Notes: generated by a model not told the origin, from the letters alone. DNA of 64,000 bases from Maribacter polysiphoniae (GCF_003148665.1 NZ_QGGQ01000001.1:327762-391761), one strand, 5' to 3'; positions 28,021-36,286 are shown, counted from the stretch's first letter. Numbers and translations are program-made.

Positions 28021-28292
28021 GATAGTGGGTATTTGGAATATGTAGATACAAGAGTAGGTACGGCAGCCAGTATAGCCGATATTACGGTTACCGTGGATGA
28101 AGAGCCAATGGGGTACTTTTCCCCTATTGTAAGGGATCTATCAGCGCTTACCCAGTGGACGCCCCAAACCGCTAAATGGCCAAACCTCATTATTACTCCG
28201 TACAATTGGATGATTACAACATAAAGGCGGAGTTTACAGCGGCAGCAAAAACGGGATTCTTCCGCGCCGTATCGATTGAATTTTTTCCGTGA
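28021..28292 (+). pseudogene. Decayed N-terminal part of a GH92 alpha-mannosidase
   Basis: Two short frames carry GH92 landmarks. Frame one reads GYLEYVDTRVGTAAS and then ALTQWTPQT, like the start of GH92 proteins. A shift into another frame from about 28176 gives KPHYYSVQLDDYNIKAEFTA and TGFFRA, the first beta-sandwich of that family, and stops at 28290. Large pieces between these motifs are missing and there is no signal peptide, so it is a remnant made by internal deletion plus frameshift. GH92 enzymes are exo-alpha-mannosidases, matching the locus. The assignment rests on remembered family motifs, not on an alignment. Confidence 0.65.
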
Positions 28293-28335
28293 AAAACAGC
28301 CACTATTCATCGGATATCTAGATAATACGCAACAA

Positions 28336-28370
28336 ATGGACAAGGGATTTTTCTCCCATTGTCCTTTTTT
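28336..28370 (+). terminator. Terminator at the end of the mannoside operon
   Basis: GGACAAGGGA (28338-28347) pairs with TCCCATTGTCC (28354-28364), ten pairs with one bulged A, followed by six T. It lies after the GH92 remnant, so the remnant is probably still transcribed. Confidence 0.75.
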
Positions 28371-28387
28371 CGATTTAAAACCGCTAA

Positions 28388-28419
28388 ATGTTACATATGC
28401 AAAAGCTTATGTTACATAT
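28388..28419 (+). repeat. Two 11-bp direct repeats spaced by 21 bp
   Basis: ATGTTACATAT occurs at 28388-28398 and again at 28409-28419, start to start 21 bp, about two helical turns. Each nearly forms a small palindrome (TATGT-T-ACATA). They lie ~130 bp before the collagen-like lipoprotein gene and could be a regulator site, for example for the AraC-type hybrid kinase encoded downstream. Confidence 0.5.
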
Positions 28420-28549
28420 CAAAAAAGGGTACAATCCACTCCGAACTACTTTTACAATGTTCTATAAGTTCGCTGTTATCAAATAGAGGAACGAACAACA
28501 CAAAACTCCCCCATTAACGTATCATTTAATAACTATTAAAACAGTGATT

Positions 28550-29206
28550 ATGAAAAAATTAAAGGGAATTTCAAGACTTTTACTCCTTATTTTGATTCTT
28601 GGTTTGGGAGGATGCTCTGCTGAAGATGGGGCTGATGGACTACAGGGGCCTCAAGGTATTCAAGGGCAGGATGGTGCCCAAGGTATTCAAGGTGAACAAG
28701 GACCGCAAGGGGAACAAGGGCCGCAAGGTGAACAGGGAGAACAAGGTTTGAATGGAGCCGACGGGGAAGATGGCAATGCCAATGTCATTTATTCAGATTG
28801 GTTCTATCCAAATTGGAATGAATTTGACGCTCCAAGAGCCAAGCGAATGATCGTAACTGACCCTCTATTTGGAGAAAATTATGATGAAGGTGTAATCCTT
28901 TTTTATTGGATTACCAATAACGGATCTACATTTCTTGTTCCTTGGAATTCATATAGCACAATTACAGGGGAATTAAAAATTTCTAGATCAATGAATGTTA
29001 GGGGTACATCCGGCGATGTATGGATAACCATTAGAAGATATGATCGGGATTTTGAAATTAGGGATACGTATGGTCGGTATGATAATATAACCTATAATAG
29101 ACTTAGGTATGTTATAATCCCCGGCAATATAACGGCAGGCGGGAAGTCATCCTTGGATTATAACGATTACGAAGCGGTAAAGGCATTTTACAATCTTCCG
29201 GATTAA
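28550..29206 (+). CDS. Collagen-like repeat lipoprotein
   Basis: A 218-residue lipoprotein (lipobox LGGC, Cys22) that passes straight into 16 uninterrupted Gly-X-Y triplets from residue 27 to about 74, rich in GEQ, GPQ and GIQ. A C-terminal domain of ~140 residues follows (YSDWFYPNWNEF, ILFYWITNNGSTFLVPWNS, GDVWITIRRYDRD), beta-rich and unrecognised beyond its occurrence in similar Bacteroidetes lipoproteins. Bacterial collagen-like segments form triple helices used as surface stalks. I took ATG 28550; GTG 28544 is in frame but less likely. It heads a three-gene group of exported proteins. Confidence 0.85.
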   Translation: MKKLKGISRLLLLILILGLGGCSAEDGADGLQGPQGIQGQDGAQGIQGEQGPQGEQGPQGEQGEQGLNGADGEDGNANVIYSDWFYPNWNEFDAPRAKRMIVTDPLFGENYDEGVILFYWITNNGSTFLVPWNSYSTITGELKISRSMNVRGTSGDVWITIRRYDRDFEIRDTYGRYDNITYNRLRYVIIPGNITAGGKSSLDYNDYEAVKAFYNLPD

Positions 29207-29231
29207 TACCCACTACCAAAAAACACATCAG

Positions 29232-30818
29232 ATGAAAAATCTTATTTTATTATTTATATCCATTGTATTTGGATTTCAGGGTATTGGTCAAACAAAAAAG
29301 ATGACTCCGTTTAAACCAGACCAACATGGGTTCAAGTTCGATAACACTTTTAAGAATATTTTTATTGACGCTCTGGATTGGAGAACAGGAGGGTTATGTG
29401 GCGGTATGGTGTACACTGCCCTGGATTATTACAAAACCCGGGGTAGATCAATTCCCAAAACTATTTATAGGCCAACTGAAGGCAGTCCCTTGCAGCGTTA
29501 TTTATATGATCGACAAGTTACATCACTTACTTCCAATCTTGATAAATGGGGCGAAATCGGTTTTAATCCGGACGGTGCTCGAAACAGTGAATTTTTTAAT
29601 TGGGGCATTGAGAATAAAAGAGGCAGTAGGATTAATGAGTTGCGCTCTTATATAGATCGTGGCATTCCTGTGCCTTTGGGAATGCAAAGTGTGGGTGAGG
29701 AGGAAACAGACCCAGGCAATCATCAAATATTGGCCATCGGTTACGATTTTGGCTCAGCACAAGATCTTGCCAGCGGAAGTTACAAGCGTAAAATGAAAAT
29801 TTATGTTTATGATCCAAATTTTAATGGGGCGATAAAAACCCTGGTACCAAACTTTGAACAGGAAACATTCTTTTATCTGGAAAACCCAAAAAAGAGATGG
29901 CGCACCTATTTTGTAGATAAGAACTATCGCGCAAAAACTCCAATAAAAATCTCCCTTACAGATTATCCGAACGACGGAAAGATACATGAACTTGTATTTG
30001 AATTTGGTGTGGGTGGAGACGATTTGAGGGGAGGGAATGACAATCTTAACCTTACTTTAAACTATCATGGTTCAGCCCCACAAAAGGTTTATAACGTTAA
30101 CAAGGGAAATAAATGGATAGACAATTATTCGCAGTTTATCACAGTTCCCCTTAAGACCCCTATTGCCTTAAACAAGATAAAGTCAGTAGAGTTGCATACC
30201 ATCTCCGGGAACGATAATTTCAATTTAAATAAATTGAAAATCAATGCTAGGGGATATAAGGTGAACAGACGCATTTATGAAAAACTGGGTGCTCCGCTAA
30301 AGCGTTTTACAGGGAAAGACAAAATTTTTAGGGTACTTGTCAATCCTAACCCTCCTACAATTGCCCTTTCTAGAGTCAACCTTGGAACAGGTAAGACAGG
30401 GGTTAAACCAACCCCTACAGGTAAGAAGAAAATCGATAAGTTAAGATTATGGATAAGAACGGGTGATGATGATCTAAGGGGAGGTAATGACAACCTGAAT
30501 ATTGTGATTCATTATGGAAATGGAAGAAAGCAAGCGGTGAACAATGTGAATAAAGGAACGCGCTGGAAGGATAAGAGTCTGAATTCGGTGGATATTTCAT
30601 TAAACAATAACATCTATGCCATTTCAGAGATTTCCCAAGTAGTGCTCCAAACTACATTTAGAGGAGGTTTGGGAGGAGATAATTGGAACCTCAATGCCAT
30701 CAGAATTGAAGCGCGCAGTGGCAATACTGCGGTCGGAAACTATTATGAAAGAGGGGTAGACGACAAGATATTACACAGGTTTACAGCCAATAAAAGAACC
30801 TTTACCGCTAGGCGATAA
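29232..30818 (+). CDS. Secreted papain-like cysteine-peptidase-like protein with duplicated C-terminal modules
   Basis: A 528-residue protein with signal peptide MKNLILLFISIVFGFQGIGQ. The first ~220 residues hold the order expected of a papain-fold/C39-like enzyme: Cys56 in GGLCGGMVYTALDYY, His164 in PGNHQILAIGYD and Asp194 in YVYDPNF. Two copies of an unusual beta module follow, at about 240-335 and 395-515, each with GxDDLRGGNDNLN, a VNKGxxW motif and a late DN(F/W)NLN. I do not recognise a named family for the repeats; they could bind ligand or anchor the enzyme. It starts 25 bp after the collagen-like lipoprotein, suggesting joint function at the cell surface. Peptidase activity is inferred, not certain. 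Confidence 0.65.
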   Translation: MKNLILLFISIVFGFQGIGQTKKMTPFKPDQHGFKFDNTFKNIFIDALDWRTGGLCGGMVYTALDYYKTRGRSIPKTIYRPTEGSPLQRYLYDRQVTSLTSNLDKWGEIGFNPDGARNSEFFNWGIENKRGSRINELRSYIDRGIPVPLGMQSVGEEETDPGNHQILAIGYDFGSAQDLASGSYKRKMKIYVYDPNFNGAIKTLVPNFEQETFFYLENPKKRWRTYFVDKNYRAKTPIKISLTDYPNDGKIHELVFEFGVGGDDLRGGNDNLNLTLNYHGSAPQKVYNVNKGNKWIDNYSQFITVPLKTPIALNKIKSVELHTISGNDNFNLNKLKINARGYKVNRRIYEKLGAPLKRFTGKDKIFRVLVNPNPPTIALSRVNLGTGKTGVKPTPTGKKKIDKLRLWIRTGDDDLRGGNDNLNIVIHYGNGRKQAVNNVNKGTRWKDKSLNSVDISLNNNIYAISEISQVVLQTTFRGGLGGDNWNLNAIRIEARSGNTAVGNYYERGVDDKILHRFTANKRTFTARR

Positions 30819-30857
30819 AGGCGATAAATCAAAAAATATAACCACAAAAAATATAAT

Positions 30858-31271
30858 ATGGGAACAATTAAAACAATCGGTGTTCTAGGTCTTTTAATGC
30901 TGTCTTTTGCTTGTAGCAATAGCGATGACGATAACGATTCACCCGAAACACCTTCAACAGCGAATTTACTGATTTCAGGAAAATGGTATTTAGAATCCAA
31001 AACACCAAACGATTTTTCAGCTTGTGAAAAAAACGGCTCACTTCAATTTCATGATGATGGCTCGGTTGAACAGGAAAACTATGAGGAAAATTCTGGGACC
31101 TGCGAGGCTACAGATCTTAATAGCGCTACATACACATTAAGTGGTTCGTCTTTAGTGATCACATTTGGTTCTGATACTATTACAACAACTATTAATAGCA
31201 TTACCGATAGTGAGCTTTCAATAACGGATTCAAATGGTGATACCATTATACTTGATAAAACACAGGGATGA
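30858..31271 (+). CDS. Lipocalin-like lipoprotein
   Basis: A 137-residue lipoprotein (signal MGTIKTIGVLGLLMLSFAC) with an acidic linker SNSDDDNDSPE. The domain begins LISGKWYLESK, continues with LQFHDDGSVEQ and ends with repeating strands (ATYTLSGSSLVITFGSD, ELSITDSNGDTIIL). That is the layout of lipocalin-like proteins (PF13648 type) common in Flavobacteriaceae. Their ligands are unknown. It follows the cysteine-peptidase-like gene by 39 bp and is probably the third gene of that group. Confidence 0.8.
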   Translation: MGTIKTIGVLGLLMLSFACSNSDDDNDSPETPSTANLLISGKWYLESKTPNDFSACEKNGSLQFHDDGSVEQENYEENSGTCEATDLNSATYTLSGSSLVITFGSDTITTTINSITDSELSITDSNGDTIILDKTQG

Positions 31272-31468
31272 AAAACTAAGTGCTTATTCTAGTCAGATTG
31301 CTCTTGTATTGAGAATATACTACCGCACGGGCAACCATAATGTAGTTGACATTGAGAATAAGCACGGATTGTCAGGTTTTTATAAGGAGAAAGAATTTTT
31401 GGAAACCTGTGAATTACCCATTAAGAAATCAAATTTTGTATCTTTTAAGGGAAAGATTTTTAAATAGT

Positions 31469-34423
31469 ATGAAAACGCACCTTTGTTGTTTATTGACTTT
31501 TTGGGGGTTTATATTGAGTTGGGGTCAGGAAACAATACAAATAGATTCATTGAAAAGACTGCTTCATGAGAATAAGGATCCGACAGAAACTGTGAGACTT
31601 TCCAATGAACTTTTTGAATCATATTTATATACTTCGTTGGATTCTGCTGATCGGTATCGCAAACAAATAGGACAGATTTCAAAACAGAATTCCTATACTC
31701 AAGGCAACTATTTCTACAATTCCCAAAGCGGTAGATTCTATTTTGCAAAATCCAATCTAGATAGTGCATTTTTTTATATCAAAGCGGCCGCAACCATCGC
31801 AGAAGAGTTGGACAACAAGTCCTATATGGCGGATAATTATAAAAAAATATCGATTATCTATGATGTTTGGAGGAATGACTCTTTGTCCTTAATATTTATT
31901 AATAAAGCTTTGGTAAACGCTAAGGAAACAGACGACTGGCGTTTGCTATCCTCTATATATGTGGCACTCGGAAATCGTAGTTTTCAATCCACGCAATATC
32001 CGGAAGCATTATCCTATTACCTAAAATTGGACTCAATCTACACAAATCAAAATAGCCTAGACAAATCATTGGCTGCAGCATACTCCAATATTGGCCTGAT
32101 ATACTCAGAACTTAAAGACGCACAAGCAGTCAAGTATTTGAAAAAGAGTATTGATGTGTACCAAAAACTAGGACATCAGGAAGGAATGTATTATGGTGAA
32201 GCGGCTTTGGGTATCCATTATGAACTTCAAGGTAACTGTAAAGCTTCCATTCAACATTTATTAAAGGCAGAAGACTTTTACGAGGAATATAAGGATGCCA
32301 ATATGCTTGCCGAAATATACATGAGACTGGGCAATTGTTATTTAAAAGAGGATATTGGAAAAGCTGAAAAATACCTTTTAAAAAGCAATGTGGTTTCTGA
32401 AGAGGCACAACGGATTACATTTTTGGCCACCAATAATCTAGTACTAGGCAATCTATATATAACCAGGAAAGAATATCGGAAAGCCATATCGTATTTTAAC
32501 AAAACCATTGAACTAGTAAGTGGTTTAGAGAATAACAAATCAGAGAGACTTAATGTTTTGGCAGCATATAAAGGATTGATAAAAACGTATACTAAAATAA
32601 AGGATTTCGAGGCCGCCGTAGCAACCTATGAGAAAAGCACTGTTTTGGAAGATAGTGTTAAAAGGTACCAAAACCATTTGGCAGTTGAAGAACTGGAGAG
32701 GAAGTACCAAACAGAAAAAAAAGAACAGGAAATAAAATTGCTTACCTCACAAGCGGAATTGGAAAAACAAAAAGCGAAAAATGAGAAAAGCCTTTTTATT
32801 GCCGGTATTTTGATTTTGGGTCTTGCGGTTATAGGGCTTTACTTTCTTTTTCGCAACAAGCAAAGAACCAATGATAAACTCAGGCAGTTAGAGGCTGCCA
32901 AATCCAGGTTTTTTGCAAATATTTCCCATGAATTCCGCACTCCACTAACCCTTATTTCTGGACCTGTGGCACATCAATTGTCAAAGGAGCAATTATCATC
33001 GGAAGATAAAACGGACTTGGGTTTGATCCAACGAAACGCAAATAGATTGTTGGATTTGGTGGATCAACTTTTAGATCTCTCCAAGATTGAGGCCGGTCGT
33101 AGAAAGTTGAAAATATCAAAAGGGAATCTGGAGTTGTTTCTTAAACATCTGGTGGAGCCTTTCAGCTATCAATCTGTTAGAAAGGGTTTAACCTTTAATA
33201 GTAATATAAAGCCTACGGAAGAGGCTTGGTTCGATAAGGACTTAGTTGAAAAAATAATAGGAAATCTTTTGTCAAACGCACTTAAATACTGTGATGAAAA
33301 TGGTAAGATCGATTTTAAGGCAGAAATTGTAAAAGATAAGGTTTGCATCCATGTTACCAACGATGATAGAAATTTGACTGAAAGGGATCTTCCCAAATTG
33401 TTTGATCGTTTCCACCAGAACAATTCGGTAAATCAAGGTTTTGGCATAGGGCTGTCTTTGGTAAAAGAATTGGCCCACCTATCCCATGGGGAAGTTAAGG
33501 CAGATAAACCCAATGCAGGAACGGTTCGATTTAGTGTTACTTTGCCAATTTCCAAAAAAGCATTTGCAAAGGATGAATTGGCCATGGAAAATAGTCTTTT
33601 GGAAAGTGCTAAACCTAACCCCATTGCAAAGATGATCTCTATGCCAGAAGAGGAAGAGCAAATTAATGATGAAACTTTACCATTACTGCTGATTGTGGAT
33701 GACAATGAAGAGATCAGACTCTTTATAAAATCATTATTGAAAAACGATTATCGTGTACTACAGGCAAAAAATGGAAAAGAAGGGGTAGAGGTGGCATTTG
33801 AAACAATACCTGATTTAATAGTTTCTGATGTTATGATGCCTGTTGAAGATGGGATATACTTGGGAAACCGTCTTAAATCGGATGAGCGTACCTCCCATAT
33901 TCCTATTGTACTGCTAACGGCAAAATCTGCTGAAGAAGACGAACTGGCGGGACTTAAGACAGGTGCTGATGCTTATATGACAAAACCTTTTAAAGAAGAA
34001 AAATTAAGAGTGGTCATTGAAAAATTGATTGCTTCTAGAACGGCAATTCAGGAAAAATTCAGCAAACAGATATTTCTTAAACCCAACGAAATTGAACTAA
34101 CTTCCTTAGATGCCCAATTGCTCCAAAGAATCCAAGTTATACTTGATGACCTACTGACGGATCCAAATTTTGGGGTAACAATGTTTTCGGACCAGATTGG
34201 TTTAAGTAGAATGCACTTACACCGGAAATTGAAAGCGCTGACCGGATATTCTACCACGGAATTTATAAGGGCCCAACGACTTAAGCTTGCTGCCCAACTT
34301 ATTAAAAAAAAGGGAGTGAATATCTCGGAAATCGGATATGCCGTAGGGTTTAACCAACCGGCATATTTCTCTACATGTTTTAAGGAATATTTTGGTTGTT
34401 CCCCTTCTGAATATACCTCTTGA
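31469..34423 (+). CDS. Hybrid two-component regulator: TPR sensor, histidine kinase, receiver, AraC domain
   Basis: A 984-residue one-protein signalling system. A signal peptide (MKTHLCCLLTFWGFILSWG) is followed by TPR-type helical repeats to about residue 400, a coiled coil, one membrane helix (~441-461), a HisKA domain with phospho-His487 in NISHEFRTPLT, an HATPase (NLLSNALKYC, GIGLSLVKELAH), a receiver with phospho-Asp787 in VSDVMMP, and a C-terminal AraC helix-turn-helix (ISEIGYAVGFNQPAYFSTCFKEYFG). Start 31469 is chosen for the signal peptide; upstream in-frame ATGs are not. Such hybrids sense extracytoplasmic signals and often control nearby glycan genes. TPRs replace the usual Reg_prop propeller. 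Confidence 0.92.
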   Translation: MKTHLCCLLTFWGFILSWGQETIQIDSLKRLLHENKDPTETVRLSNELFESYLYTSLDSADRYRKQIGQISKQNSYTQGNYFYNSQSGRFYFAKSNLDSAFFYIKAAATIAEELDNKSYMADNYKKISIIYDVWRNDSLSLIFINKALVNAKETDDWRLLSSIYVALGNRSFQSTQYPEALSYYLKLDSIYTNQNSLDKSLAAAYSNIGLIYSELKDAQAVKYLKKSIDVYQKLGHQEGMYYGEAALGIHYELQGNCKASIQHLLKAEDFYEEYKDANMLAEIYMRLGNCYLKEDIGKAEKYLLKSNVVSEEAQRITFLATNNLVLGNLYITRKEYRKAISYFNKTIELVSGLENNKSERLNVLAAYKGLIKTYTKIKDFEAAVATYEKSTVLEDSVKRYQNHLAVEELERKYQTEKKEQEIKLLTSQAELEKQKAKNEKSLFIAGILILGLAVIGLYFLFRNKQRTNDKLRQLEAAKSRFFANISHEFRTPLTLISGPVAHQLSKEQLSSEDKTDLGLIQRNANRLLDLVDQLLDLSKIEAGRRKLKISKGNLELFLKHLVEPFSYQSVRKGLTFNSNIKPTEEAWFDKDLVEKIIGNLLSNALKYCDENGKIDFKAEIVKDKVCIHVTNDDRNLTERDLPKLFDRFHQNNSVNQGFGIGLSLVKELAHLSHGEVKADKPNAGTVRFSVTLPISKKAFAKDELAMENSLLESAKPNPIAKMISMPEEEEQINDETLPLLLIVDDNEEIRLFIKSLLKNDYRVLQAKNGKEGVEVAFETIPDLIVSDVMMPVEDGIYLGNRLKSDERTSHIPIVLLTAKSAEEDELAGLKTGADAYMTKPFKEEKLRVVIEKLIASRTAIQEKFSKQIFLKPNEIELTSLDAQLLQRIQVILDDLLTDPNFGVTMFSDQIGLSRMHLHRKLKALTGYSTTEFIRAQRLKLAAQLIKKKGVNISEIGYAVGFNQPAYFSTCFKEYFGCSPSEYTS

Positions 34424-34683
34424 CAAATTATAACCCACAACAAAATAAATCTTCTTGACAAAGCAAATGAAGAACCTTGGCCATGGGTGAACAACCTTTA
34501 TTTTCGCTTTACGGAAATTGGTTATCTATATATTAGGGGTGTTTGGAGCACAAGAGGTACAATGAGTCCTGAGAAGTAACATTTCCATGATTTTTCCCGT
34601 ATCAACACCTAAAATATGGAGGAATACGATTTCGCATTTTTTGCTAACTTTTCCCTTAGCATTGCGAACGCCTTGGTAATCTG

Positions 34684-34953
34684 ATTTTCAACGGCTTTAC
34701 GGAATATTACAACAACGATAAGTTGGAAGGTGAATCTGCCGGAAAGGAACACTATTCCAAACTGAATTACAAATGGTTGAAAGCCCCTATCGAGGGAATT
34801 AAGGATGATTTCTTTTCTGCAAGATACACAGGCACCTTGAATGGCAAACCCTATAACCTGGGTTACATACACCATGATGCCATCATGGAAGGTAGTGAAT
34901 TGATTTTTGAGATGGGACCAGAACCAAATACGGAATGGGGAATTTCGAAGTAA
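34684..34953 (+). pseudogene. Chimeric remnant: PA14-like segment joined to a GH92 C-terminus
   Basis: An open stretch without a proper start. NGFTEYYNNDKLEGE and IKDDFFSARYTGTL follow the pattern of a PA14 carbohydrate-binding domain (EYYNN..L.GE ... DNFSVRWTGTL). Directly after this, NGKPYNLGYIHHDAIMEGSE and then EMGPEPNTEWG match the last residues of GH92 alpha-mannosidases (LNGKPY...I.H..I..G..L.F.MGP.PN..WG), with a stop at the normal place. The joint falls in TGTLNG, shared by both patterns, which suggests an illegitimate recombination scar. The upstream bulk of either gene is missing. Confidence 0.6.
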
Positions 34954-35000
34954 GGCGTTAAGCGGAAAAATTCCGATAACAAAAAAAATATAAAGGATTA

Positions 35001-36101
35001 ATGCCTTATCTTTTGTATATTTTTCAGATGGGGTATCAAGCATTTTTTGGGGTTGTATTAGTTGTTATGGTTTCCTCCTGTTCACATAGGATTAAGACAG
35101 GCGGAAAAGAAGTTTATGCCGGAAATCCGGTGTTGAAAGGCTGGTATGCCGATCCAGAGGGAATAATTTTTGACGATGAATATTGGATATATCCCACCTA
35201 TTCCGATGATTACGGACAACCAGATAAGTCAACCGTATTTTCAGTATCCCAATTGGAGGCCCAGAAAAACACCATCAATCCCCAATACCTCAAGCAAACC
35301 TTTTTCAATGCTTTTTCATCCAAAGACCTGATTAGTTGGACAAAACATCCCCATGTTTTGGACATCAAGAATGTACCATGGGCATCATATTCGGTGTGGG
35401 CACCATCGATTATCCGTGTCAATGCGAAATACTACCTGTTTTTCTCTGCCAATGATATACAGCGTGAGGCGGAACTGGGAGGGATAGGTGTGGCCATTGC
35501 CGATAATCCTGCCGGCCCTTTTGTGGATGCCTTGGGAAAACCCCTTATCAATGGGATTAAAAATGGTGCCCAGCCAATCGATCAGTTCGTTTTTAAGGAT
35601 GATGATGGGGAGGTTTATATGTATTACGGGGGTTGGAGGCATTGTAATGTGGTAAAATTGAATGAGGATTTTTTGAGCATCAAACCTTTTGACGATGGGG
35701 AAATATATAAGGAAATCACTCCCGAGAACTATGTTGAAGGCTCTTTTGTGTTCAAGCGAAATGGGAAATACTACTTTATGTGGTCGGAAGGGGGCTGGAT
35801 GGGACCGGATTACAGCGTTGCCTATGCCATTGGCGATTCACCGATAGGGCCTTTTAAGCGAATCGGGAAAATTTTACAACAGGATTCAACCATTGCAACC
35901 GGGGCCGGACATCATTCTGTCTTTAAGGTTCCCCATACCGATGATTACTATATCGTATACCACCGACGCCCCATAGATACCGATCAGGCCCATCATCGCG
36001 AAACGTGTATTGATAGAATGACCTTTGACGAGGAGGGTTTTATCAATCCGGTTAAAATGACTTTTAAGGGGGTAAGGAAAAGGATATTGAAAAAGGAATA
36101 G
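35001..36101 (+). CDS. GH43-type five-bladed beta-propeller glycosidase, lipoprotein
   Basis: A 366-residue exported enzyme. The signal ends in VVMVSSC, so it is probably a lipoprotein. The three acidic residues of clan GH-F are in place: Asp51 (WYADPEG, base), Asp194 (QPIDQFVF, pKa modulator) and Glu246 (NYVEGSFVF, acid). SYSVWAPSII and the C-terminal AGHHSVFKVP also fit. GH43 enzymes act on arabinose- or xylose-containing glycans, some on galactan. AAAGGA precedes ATG 35001; ATG 35028 would also give a good signal peptide. It is 48 bp after the PA14/GH92 remnant. Confidence 0.88.
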   Translation: MPYLLYIFQMGYQAFFGVVLVVMVSSCSHRIKTGGKEVYAGNPVLKGWYADPEGIIFDDEYWIYPTYSDDYGQPDKSTVFSVSQLEAQKNTINPQYLKQTFFNAFSSKDLISWTKHPHVLDIKNVPWASYSVWAPSIIRVNAKYYLFFSANDIQREAELGGIGVAIADNPAGPFVDALGKPLINGIKNGAQPIDQFVFKDDDGEVYMYYGGWRHCNVVKLNEDFLSIKPFDDGEIYKEITPENYVEGSFVFKRNGKYYFMWSEGGWMGPDYSVAYAIGDSPIGPFKRIGKILQQDSTIATGAGHHSVFKVPHTDDYYIVYHRRPIDTDQAHHRETCIDRMTFDEEGFINPVKMTFKGVRKRILKKE

Positions 36102-36286
36102 TTTCGTTAGGTGAATTCCCATATCGATCATCTTATTCCTTAGGTTTTCAGACTACGGGTTTTTATACTGATGGAATGTGATGAAAGAAATGGTTGTCTC
36201 AGGGTTGTGATAGCGGTAACGGGAAACAGGGTGTCCTAAATTCTTAGTTGAAAATAGTATCTTCGACACAGTCAATAAAATATAAA

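Noticed and set aside
28640-28790. Repetitive DNA that could be taken for a CRISPR or satellite
   Set aside because: The repeats have a nine-base, in-frame period and encode Gly-X-Y triplets of a collagen-like segment; no spacers exist.
31234-31467. 77-codon frame before the hybrid kinase
   Set aside because: It overlaps the end of the lipocalin-like gene in another frame and has no recognisable features; it may be a small decayed piece, but I cannot support a gene.
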